From Sporopachydermia quercuum (lineage: Eukaryota; Ascomycota; Sporopachydermiomycetes; Sporopachydermiales; Sporopachydermiaceae): a stretch of DNA of 64,000 bases. The translations under genes were made by a program, and so were the position numbers. Shown piece after piece: positions 55,401-61,991 of the stretch (within the stretch, counting starts at the first letter, position 1; each line of letters begins with the position of its first letter). The notes under the pieces are model-generated. The model saw only the letters and a program-made list of their open reading frames with translations, was not told the DNA's origin and did not search any database. Where the stretch lies: contig BCGN01000001.1 in the NCBI GenBank assembly GCA_001599295.1, forward strand, positions 2,046,001 to 2,110,000, written 5' to 3'.

Positions 55401-55794
55401 TGTTGAATAATGCTTGAGGATTAGGTATGGAAGATGTACTTGTAGACGCCGATATTCGGGATTTCTTACGAGATGAGATACCTCTATTTCGGGAATTTAA
55501 TCCGAGACCTATTCCCAGCCCAGAAGAAGAACCAGATGGCGTTCCACCATTGTTTCCGGTTTCTTGGCGATAGGAATTGAATTGGTTAGCAAGATCAGTC
55601 AAAGAGGATGATGCACCGGCAGTCTCGCTATTTGGCTCTAATTGACGTAATTGAGCTTTCAATTCTTCTTCCGTTTTAACAAGGGCTTTCCCTAGTGATG
55701 AGGTTTCGTGCAGTTTTGCTTGAACGTCCATTAACTGCGCTTTCACACTGTCAATATATGACGTGCTATTTTTCCGTTCTTGATCTTTGCCCAT
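46435..55794 (-). CDS. NUM1: giant Num1/ApsA-type cortical anchor protein with repeats and PH domain
   Basis: Num1 (ApsA, Mcp5) anchors dynein and mitochondria to the plasma membrane. From ATG 55794 (MGKDQERKNSTSYID) the protein has 3119 residues; an upstream in-frame ATG at 55899 would add 35 hydrophobic residues with no family resemblance. The N terminus is coiled coil (SVKAQLMDVQAKLHETSSLG, GFVVDLSEELLAECRRLQAI). Residues ~400-660 are acidic and Ser-rich. From ~650 to ~2030 lie about 37 units of a motif like EYIKEKAxxLGLxxIPSEEYSEL, spaced 25-45 residues; about 14 more divergent copies follow to ~2740. Four Gly/Ala-rich segments interrupt them (about 673-718, 2031-2095, 2441-2498, 2845-2871). 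A C-terminal PH domain at about 2938-3055 (GEFLYKYYRNSKFSF, RHSRYFWVHPYTMTLYWS) matches the Num1/Mcp5 PH class, which binds phosphoinositide. It is longer than S. cerevisiae Num1 (2748). Confidence 0.9.
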   Translation of the reverse strand: MGKDQERKNSTSYIDSVKAQLMDVQAKLHETSSLGKALVKTEEELKAQLRQLEPNSETAGASSSLTDLANQFNSYRQETGNNGGTPSGSSSGLGIGLGLNSRNRGISSRKKSRISASTSTSSIPNPQALFNTNSESGIKQAPKTNHMGFVVDLSEELLAECRRLQAINGERDETIKKLNSEIELLIQTKSSTEQQLKQMSESDQQIKDSNWDLELRLQEVTGQLDSSTTAYNKLKQSFEEVSASLLASESKSQALTLKEEEYIKEIEALKMNNSTDLIEVKQENDHLSEENAILVNKVETLTTQIGAMEADLNSVTAAKSKNLILAAPDLKPSSPASDGELHLSGAEKGKEPPSSPVKKVPGQNSNLETETVRASLSHAHQIIAKLKSQLHKEQVERLDLEKKLAASLGSNSGSSGNSSYSDSTGLTKKPSLAFSLNSRKGKTTSLLGTKPTKYIYRKDSDPFGESQGWETERNTDGTTTDSGFYSAAESRVASDADTDAVGSAALGSSFHTATEGEITSTEDDYTTGRESYDEGEVTETETIPGSTKFLKTRNLTRSSGMLSSRRRLSFGSTASLTDDDMDVTMDNHSIDQEREAEAEDTTVISRSAGGLRRSLVGSRRFSSDEETSKPLSLSLKGEEPPMISLDQFETFAERQGYVIMTKEEYDDFGAKXESHGGVAAGTVGAIGGTGLGLATGLGLAAGKLGFSAGTGSATFGSAAKTAQAVPTPITADNIKSEASKFGLAVVPVGSVGSKTGDLTEDEIRKASSKLGLVLLTSKEAEALKQSVSDESVKGYLDNHNSVMIKSDELAEFKTFKPTVVKEEAEKHGYSLVPVTEYGKLTETLSLYNSPTPEYISEKGKQNGFAVIPEAEHQTLLSKAKELESPDSEYIKEKAGGLGLIAIDNKDYSELSDRAIKLSQELESPEVEYIKQKAEKLGLSTLPSEEFTALSQTVEKVAELTDQIGNPSEGYIKTKAETLGLVTIPAEELSQLDQKAKDLSEQLESPSKEYISEKASCLGLAAVPIEEFNTLTEKAGKFDKPELEYLTAAAAGLGQVALSSEEHRKLSSISGQYDSPSAEYVREKAGSLGLYVLPLEEYAELTCKVEGLTNELANPSVDYLKEKAEPLGYTILSFEDYSELKSKTKTLSEQFENPDSDYISEKAEKLGLTIVPIHDYSELNSKLNNPTKEFVSEKAVSLGLIAIPIERHDELISTLGKYETPELEYLTEKAILAGLKAXPIAEFEQLAEIAKKYELPDEEYIKEKAQSVGLVAITSDELTELKTKAVEIANPDLEFVKEKAGSLGFVVVPRESFAKLEQIAENPSEELLKEKAESLNLTVIPLEEHADLIAKTENPDTEYITTKAADIGLIALPAADYKTLVERAEKAEEAVPKDSVTAAAAAAAVGLATLTTSQHNILLKKASQLDNPDRELISSKAAGXGLAAVPRESYDELLLKAKQVDEPNAEFIGTKATEIGLVAVSSEEYSELVKKAEALENPDKEYIQTKAEAIGLIVVPSEEYSTLVSKAKKFDAPEKEEITAKASEIGLVALSLEEHSELIAKSGKFDEPEEEYLKEKVGEIGLMTIPSEELTELNEKVRSLSEQLESPSEEYIKEKAETLGLVAISVSDFDSLTGKAAKYDAPEAEYVIAAAAGLGLVALTLEDHGKLKSVGEQYEAPVPDYIKQKADELGLTAIPSEALAEISERVEKLQTEIDNPDIDYLIEKSMKLGLITLPSEEYGELTDKANKLTEAVEHPDAEYIIEKAELVGLVAIPSETYSELSGKAEELEKVREALANPSSEYITEKGEKLGLAIIPETQYEEFKAKAQKIDSLDKEFITAAAVSVGLVALSEEEHSKLVKVSGQFENPSENFLKEKLSGKGFNVLTSEEFTELNKKADVVDSPNKEFIVLKAKELGLATLPDSELKQLENESALFKSPNVEYLTEKASGLGFTILPASEHAELISKATNPSDEFIKVAASKLNLIAVPKQDYEKLTNPTVVHLAGKAKSLGYIVMNEKEANALKEQAEKSKEKSISTGGAAFTGGAAITGGLIGAAAGLAAGAAGVASSAGSGIAKLATGSIGSASAAAGGGAGGGGVELATVXKPSNITAADLPEKDILQQVTDLGYVYLTKKEYEDLQSQATASTSSITNIEVNEQTLATEAVKHGFVLVPKTETVSELPRQVPTSETISASEIEDDSPVKAVAKSAVVEPGTEPITEFTAXTETKSVPEPDLEDLKYAAGKFDAVVIPSSEYLGLLTASAKISDSIVSDIPIISTDALQKEAGKLGYEVIPTEELITLKNKKLSKSELVAMCEEQDLKAIRVSDFLTLTEAAASGSSTDMPSPRLSLKNRLLSRRSRNSVVSNASASSFSESTKVTLEDLPQLEADLKPLGYSVISDAELGKLYNPSPDRLQSLACKHGMIVIKKNEFEFLQNQAETKHGSKFGVGALTGTAIGTLAAGAVGAAGMVGRATGTTISATGNAAGATTGAAAGSGGAVAKAVDSNAHVRDLTLAELTNQAESLNYAVIPEQELSSLRSPSLHTIQTLAASHKLTVIPTEEYRELERLGFKATPEEIGRRCGELNLQAVSSDNLRELYRRVEQPTVEELQQAATRSGFVLISTEENKLLRDQLERPDISILQTRAEDLGMVLIANKELELLQEEANREVTMEDIGVTAEKYGMVLLARDNYLRLLKGNSDELSVPERERDIGNRNSGSEFSVGKSAEEASIVEGGFVKVRMTDYNDMKDRGSFFVEENGRGLADKTSNEEEVIPEKMVAISDEFYHTLLQKTHSNQNTETLEEVADRLDSILIPRKEYQELKESKLVAVPMYLDGISPHVSEDLSDNVASATVARGAVAGLSTGLAAGLATDDRMGPPVLRPSQGKVLTRGNIVETASISNHSIPAAVKSPEIGSLYQNSHVTLGTNASLSDRNMIPAVTQIVIGEFLYKYYRNSKFSFSGITENRHSRYFWVHPYTMTLYWSDKNPVIGNPSDDTTKAAAILGVEAIEDNNPLPPGLFHKSIIIKTNDKDIKITCPNSHRHNVWYNALLYLIKKDAGELSFEPVPEEEEYVEDEVQDYENDSEFAKTRANLHQSQVKTHSRVGSLVRSLSVYTPARVNRN
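46620..46983 (-). other. PH domain of the NUM1-like protein
   Basis: This part of the NUM1-like gene encodes the C-terminal PH domain, residues about 2938-3055. It includes RYFWVHPYTMTLYWSDKNP and ends near NVWYNALLYLIKKD. In Num1 and Mcp5 this domain binds PI(4,5)P2 and holds the protein at the cell cortex. An acidic and then basic tail of about 65 residues follows. Confidence 0.85.
49715..53615 (-). repeat. array of ~37 degenerate protein repeats in the NUM1-like gene
   Basis: Each unit carries a core like DSEYIKEKAGGLGL followed by three or four residues and PSEEYSEL, about 25 residues, joined by linkers of 5-20 residues, often ending NP or SP. Units are diverged at the DNA level, so this is an old protein repeat, not a satellite. 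A few units replace EKA by AAAA (near 52650, 50840 and 50280). Confidence 0.85.
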
Positions 55795-57943
55795 AATGAC
55801 TTTTGGTATATGTAAAAAGGAGTATAAGTTATGGGAAGAACTGATAAAGGTAACAAATGGTATTGAGGTTGATCCGGTAAACTGTCGTTGAAAGATCAAG
55901 AGTTACAGCGTACCTTAATTAATTGATAGAACTATTGCCCCAAATGTTGATAATATGGCTTGCTTCAATACCCAGCAAATTTTCCATTCATACGATAACT
56001 GACAAACCAATAAGAGAAATGGTTCTGTCTAACTGATGACTGCGTGTTCTTTTCTGTTATTTGCCTGATATATCCTTTTATGAGTGCTACGCTATCCATA
56101 CAGTGACTGAAGAACAGTTGTTTGAATCAATCTAGCAATTTTCGATAAGCAATTTTGTTCTTGCGAAACACTCCAGCGGCACCTTTTAATATAGACGGTA
56201 TAAAATAGTATTTTTTTACTATAATACAGTGAAATGCAGTATATGATGGTACGTTATCTATCCTCTTCTACAATACATATAGATACGTGTATTATACATA
56301 CATCACAAGCCTTACAAGATAGAGTTTCACGTCCAAACAATGAAAACCTCCAACTGAGCTTAAGCCAAGATGAATATACTGTACTTCCAGCTGGTTTAAA
56401 TTGTTCTCTAGCTGCCAATATTACACTATTCGATTGTAAAATATAAGTAACAGATGATGCTTATGGGTGCTTGAAATAAACGAATAGGTGGAAAAGGGAT
56501 TGAACACAAATACAAAAGCAATTCTATCGAAAAAGTACTAATACCTGAAAAACGGGAAAGACACCCTATTTGGGTAATACCGTTTGTATGGTTGCCATGA
56601 GGAGTTGCCTGAAATGGTTGTTTACATTGCTGTTATGCATGATAGATGCATATGTGATGCATGAGAAGACAGTTAAAGTTGGAAGAGTATGTAGACAGGT
56701 GCATGAACATGCAGTAGAAGATTATTTGGTAAAAAGAACAGGGAATTCTTTATTTCGAGTATGAGATATGTAGTACTAACTACGGCTTTAATACAGAAAA
56801 GAAGTAGTTGACAAATCTTTGTTAATAATCAGATGCTAACAAATCGTGAGTACGACCAAGCCTTTTACACTCAAAGAACAACCAACACATCTGATTGAGC
56901 TAACGTTCAGTAAGAGACGGTGGTATACAAAAGATACAGTATGATGCAGTATATGTTTATATGTATATATGATTAGAAGATATATAACATAAATAAAAAC
57001 TTACGAGCAGGCGGAAATCAATTCTTTTCTTTTAAGCCTCTAAATTCAAAACAAAAGAAAGAAAAAAAAATTAACGTTTCTCATTCATGAATTAAAGGAT
57101 AGATTTATTAGTGGGCACTAGATCTTTTAATGAAACTGTCATTCTCATCTGAAATACCTTACTCTAAGTGTCGTATCGACAAATTGCNTACTGGTATTGC
57201 TACATTTAATCCGAAAAAAATCTGTACAATGCACCTATATGCAAGATCAGTTATTAAAAACCATTTCTATGAAGCAGCAGTTAGATAAGAAACTGATCTA
57301 ATGAGACCAAATTTTGACTTTTGTAATAACAATCAGTTTGAAAAAATATATATATATCTTGTTTTTGTCAGTATGAAGTCATTGAGCAATCACTCGTACT
57401 TGACACTAAAGTTGTATCGAGAGCTTCACATCTACATAAACAACGCATGGCATTTAGGTTGACATTTATCATGCAATACTATGCACAGTGTTTCAACGTT
57501 AATTGACCCTTTCTACNATCAGGTTGGTCTACTCAGTTATTCTTCTTTTCGTTAAATATAGTTTGAGTAGCAATGGTCAATAGATTGAATAATAAATGTA
57601 GACTTGTGACTTGTTTCTGTGAAGCTACTAGTTGATGTTTGTAATTGTTATATAGATGGAACATGCATGGTATTATATAGCACTGCAATATGNNTTCCTT
57701 CGCTAAGGATCTCTCTCATTCACTGATCACTTAGAGTTCTCAATTAAGAGCTCATTAAGATTGGTGCGAGCCATAAGCAATAAATGTATGCATGCTATCT
57801 TTAGTTGTTCATACTACAATTATCAACAATATAATAAAATTCGTGTATGTTTTAATGTAGATTTTATGGATTCTAGTAAAGGTTATCATTTATTTGTTTG
57901 TTCATTTTTGATTCTTCGGCTCGTTCATAGTTATGTTTGTAGC
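55795..57943. other. intergenic upstream of the NUM1-like gene and downstream of RPN13
   Basis: 2.1 kb. Short open frames (56234-56446, 70 codons; 56570-56764) have no recognised family. An intron-like signature lies at 56687-56796: GTATGT, TACTAAC at 56774-56780 and ATACAG. Otherwise AT-rich, with an AT dinucleotide run near 57342 and an NN at about 57693. Confidence 0.4.
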
Positions 57944-59216
57944 TTACTCCGTATAGGAATTATCTTTACTTTCAGACTCTTCCTTGGTGTGTTCCTCACT
58001 ATCTTTCTCCGTTTTACATTGTGTTCTAATACCATTAACAAATCCTTCAATTCCTTCTTTCTGATATCGAAAACCAAAATCGTTGGATAAAAATCGACCA
58101 ACTGGTGCACCTCCTTCCAATTCTGAGTTTCTTAGGGCATCAGAAAGAGTTTCAACAGCACGATAGAAGAATGGAGAAGTGATTATTTCAATTAAGGATT
58201 TTTTGGTTTTTGGTAGTGTTGATGGGATAGAATTGTATAGATCATTAAGTAAAGGGTCGTTCTCAAATAATGAAGATATCATTTTAGCTAGTTCTGGTAT
58301 AGGAACAATATGGTTGATGGAGATAATTGGTACGAATGCTTCAGAATTGGTTGAATGATTAGGTTGTGAACCGACTGCTTGTTTCAAGATATTGGCCATG
58401 TTTCGAATAGCTGTTCTGCAATGAATGTTAGTATACAGGATAAACGATTTAAGGGATAGTGAAAAGAACTAGACGAATCGTGAAAGTAAAACAAGACTCC
58501 AACAACAAATAATAAAGGAACATTTGCAAGAAATACTCTGGAGTATCTCTTACTCTAGTTGCAATAAATGCTCTTTGTGATCGCAATACCTAATGATAAT
58601 CAAATAGTATGACTATGCATCATTGATTCTTTATCATTTGATGCAATAACAAATCAATCTCAAAACTTTATCAACAAAAACAAAAGACATACAAATCANT
58701 AATTGCTTACCTTGTAGACTCTTCAGTGGTTGATTCAGCTTTTGGTTTATCTTCTACAGCATCAGTCATGACTTCATCACCAGTATCCGGAGTCTCCTCT
58801 TCTTCTTCTAATACGCTTTCATCAAGTAACTTATCCATAGTTTCCTTGGTCTTTTTATCCTCTTCCGTAAGTTTTTCAGGTTCATCATCTATTCCTCCGC
58901 TCTGTAGCCAATAAAAACTCTTTTCACCAGATGAATTGAATCTAATAGCAAATACCCTTCCCGATTTACATTGCTTTATATGTTTCCATTCTGCGTCGCC
59001 TGGAAACAGAAGCAATTCTTGCTTTTTATCATCGTTTCCACTCACAATGTTTCCTCTTGGTTCCCAAACAAAACTGAGAATGGTTGGGTCTTCTTCTGAT
59101 TTGGTTATAGTTACTTGTCCTTTCATGTCTACTGGAGTTGCCACATGAGTCTCCTCATTATAGTCAACGATTCCAGCTTTGAAACTTAGTATAGGAGCTT
59201 GAGCTGCAGATGTCAT
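57944..59216 (-). CDS. RPN13: Rpn13, proteasome ubiquitin receptor with PRU and DEUBAD halves (one intron)
   Basis: Rpn13 (ADRM1) is a ubiquitin receptor on the 19S proteasome base, bound to Rpn2. On the minus strand exon 1 is 59216-58711 and exon 2 is 58415-57944, giving 325 residues. The 295-nt intron has donor GTAAGC, a perfect TACTAAC, and acceptor TTGCAG at 58416; it splits an Arg codon (phase 2). Exon 1 encodes the PRU domain, with PILSFKAGIVDYNEE, ILSFVWEPR, LLFPGDAEWKHIKQCKSGRV and KSFYWLQSG, then an acidic linker. Exon 2 encodes the helical C-terminal half (IPELAKMISSLFENDPLLND, SPFFYRAVETLSDALRN), matching the DEUBAD domain that recruits the deubiquitinase Uch37/Uch2. S. cerevisiae Rpn13 has only the PRU half. 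ATG 58399 is internal to exon 2. Confidence 0.92.
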
Positions 59217-59755
59217 TTTTGGTATTAATGAATGAGTACGCGATTGCTGCTTGGATTAAGATTTCAGAAAGATTCAAAGAAGAAATTGTAATCGTGAATG
59301 GTTGTAGATCAACTTATAAGCGGAGCCAAGTGAAAAACGCCTTTGATGTATTGACAATAGTATGTGCGTAGTATGTTAGTTTGGTGATGCTTATTAGGTT
59401 TGTACGAGGTATGTGAGACGAGGTGTCAGATCAAAATATCTGTGCCTTAATTTTATGTTAGGGTGTAAGGGTGTACAAGAACAGAACTTCGTAAACTTTA
59501 TTTATTGTCTTACATCAAGTCTCCTTTTGCTGTATCAGAAGAGATTCAGTAGGTGATACAAGTGGAATTTTATGAGGAACATACGATCATCAANGGCTAT
59601 TTATGTTCAGGAGATCTTGAGGGTTTTTCTTCATTTAGTTAATGTAATATAATCGCTATTGATGTTACTTTTATGAGCTAGGTAGTTTAGTTGGTTGCTT
59701 TGTTTTCTTGCTTATACTTTTTTGATAGAGGCATTGAAAAGTAGGGAGACTAACA
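59217..59755. other. divergent promoter region, RPN13 and the CinA-C gene
   Basis: About 540 bp holding both promoters. I did not find an exact Rpn4 site (GGTGGCAAA) on either strand. One N near 59594. Confidence 0.4.
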
Positions 59756-60398
59756 ATGGGTTCCCAAGAAGAGACTTTTCCACCAAAAGAGATTCAAGAG
59801 TTACTTCAGAAGATCTCAAGCAAATTGATAGAGAAAAATGAAACAATTGCTGTGTCAGAAGCTGCTTGTGGAGGGTTGATTTCTGCTTATTTAGTTTCTG
59901 TTCCTGGGGCCTCAAAGTATTATCAAGGAGGAACACTTGTCTATTCACTGAAGAGTAGACTGAAGCTCAGTGGGTGGGATGAGAGTGATATTGAAAGTTA
60001 TACGTAAGTTTGATATAATGTGACCTTTTGCTGATGAATAACTTTTTAGAAAGAATCACTAACAAAATTGTAGAGGTCCTTCACAGACTGTAGTCAAACG
60101 ATTAGCAAGGAATCTGAAAATTGAGTTTGGTTCAACGTATTCCTTATCAGAATCTGGATACGCAGGTCCTACTGGTGGTCCTCACTCTAAGGAAGACAAC
60201 GAGTTAACTTCTAATTCTGGTTCCAATGGAGATAATGATCCTCCTGGAACATTGTATATAGCNGTTATTGGTAGATCTGGTGAATATTCAAAGAAGATAA
60301 ATACCAGAACAAGCGATAGAGGAAGTAACATGAAAGAGTTTGCTAAAGAAGCCTTGGTATTTTTGTTGGATGTAATGGAGAAGGAAAGTAATGACTAA
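59756..60398 (+). CDS. CinA C-terminal domain protein (PncC-like), one intron
   Basis: A stand-alone CinA-C domain protein; bacterial PncC members are NMN deamidases. Exons 59756-60003 and 60074-60398 give 190 residues. The 70-nt intron has GTAAGT, CACTAAC at 60057-60063 and TTGTAG; it splits a Thr codon (phase 2). Conserved blocks are AVSEAACGGLISAYLVSVPG, KYYQGGTLVYSLKSR, and in exon 2 SQTVVKRLARNLKIEF, SGYAGPTGGP and TLYIAVIG. The bacterial ESCTGG motif appears here as EAACGG, so the serine at the reported nucleophile position is alanine. That, and a short Asn/Ser-rich insert after GPHSKE, leave the activity open. The N at 60263 is at a third position (GCN). Confidence 0.85.
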
Positions 60399-61991
60399 GC
60401 CTTTATGGGTTATAAGAGAATATAAATAGCGGGTAAAGTCCATTGTTACTTCAGTCAGTATTCAATGGTGCAAATAATGAGTCTCAATGAATAGTCTTTT
60501 TCTTTTTTTAATGATCTTTGAATGGGAAAGGGTTGATTGAAGTGAGGCTATTAGTATTAGTTTTACGACCAGTAGTACTTGGTACTATCACTAGTAATCC
60601 TGTGCTTGAAACCATCAAAGCTAACGCTTTATTCGTAAACTTATGTCGTTGTTTAAATTTTCAAAACAGCATAGAAAGATGTGGATTAACTAATAGTGAT
60701 CGAGCAATTATCTCATTAGTGAATCCCTCTTTATCCTTCAACATTTCAGTCAGCCATGCCAACAAGTTACCTAAACATTCCTAGGCAAATCTGCATGAAG
60801 GTTTACTCCATAACCGCTGTTAATACTTTCATCATGAAATACTTCTTTAGTTGAACTATTAATTAGTTGATAAATGATTATCCAATCCACTTCTCATCCT
60901 CTATCTTTTTTCTCTTCTCAGTTTTAATGGTTTCTGGTGGGTTTAAGTTTGGGATTCCAGGTTGAGCGTGGTGAGAGTTCCCTAAATAGGGAATGGCATG
61001 TCAGGCAATTGTAGTTTTAAGATTTAATCTGCGTCAAGATGCATAAATGAAGCGGGTACAACAAAGGTTAATTTTAGCCAGCAGAGATCAGCTGAACAGG
61101 AGCACTAAAGAAATTGTACAAGGATTCGTTGTTCTTGCTTGAAACTAGCACTTTGTTTGTTTGCATTTAATATCACATGATAGTCGACTGATTTAGGTTG
61201 TCATTCCACTTTCAGCTGTTTAAACAAATAGCTATCGAGTCAAATTTGGTTCCTGAAGGTTTTCACCGTGAGATTAAACAATGAACAAATTAAAGTTGCC
61301 TTACTCTTAAACTCAATTTATCCTGTCAACTCTAAAAAATACCCTCTCCCTTCTCTATAGAGCGTTCAGTATTAGTACCAAGACTAACAATCAATACCAG
61401 AATAAAATTATCATCCATTATAACCCACTCTGCCGTCTTTTTCTAATAAAGTAACATACATTCATTGCACTTACGATTTCTCTGAGTTTTCTCATACTGA
61501 GTTCTCTTCTCACTTAAGATTTACCGTATGTTAAAACCTACTCAAATTTAAGTTTCTTTCACTTTTAACCTTATTCACCGGCAGTGTGAAATTTTTGTGT
61601 CTCCAAACATTTCTCACTCCCCACCCGTTTATTACCTATCTCACGATACAATACGACACTTTCCATACTAATACTTGAGATCTGTATAATATATAATCTG
61701 TCATAGCATCAATTGCGGCTATTCGTGTAACATCTACTCAATGGTTTTATTTGAGAGGATTAAAGTTGTCTATTTCCTCATTGTAAAGNCCCAAACCAGA
61801 TAGTTTTGAGTGGAGTTAGTATGGCAACCTGAATGCCTGTGGACTAACTGGTAATTCGTATCAAATATCTGTCTCTGTTTCTACTGTTGACTAATCGCTG
61901 GTTATTACTATTATACGAAGTCATTTGAATATTTGTTCATTTTGTTATTGTTGTTGTTAGCTATAATTTAGATGCAATTCTACAATTCACA
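60399..61991. other. intergenic, CinA-C gene to DCK1-like gene
   Basis: 1.6 kb. A frame at 60518-60784 begins with TTG, not ATG, and is not called. A 6-bp hairpin TTCCCT-AAAT-AGGGAA lies at 60978-60993. One N near 61789. Otherwise nothing is seen. Confidence 0.4.

Noticed and set aside
57944-58399. Separate gene starting at ATG 58399
   Set aside because: The sequence is the DEUBAD half of Rpn13; a TACTAAC and TTGCAG directly upstream join it in frame to the PRU exon.
60518-60784. 88-codon frame after the CinA-C gene
   Set aside because: It needs a TTG start, has no in-frame ATG near its beginning, and its opposite strand is about as open; no conserved motif.
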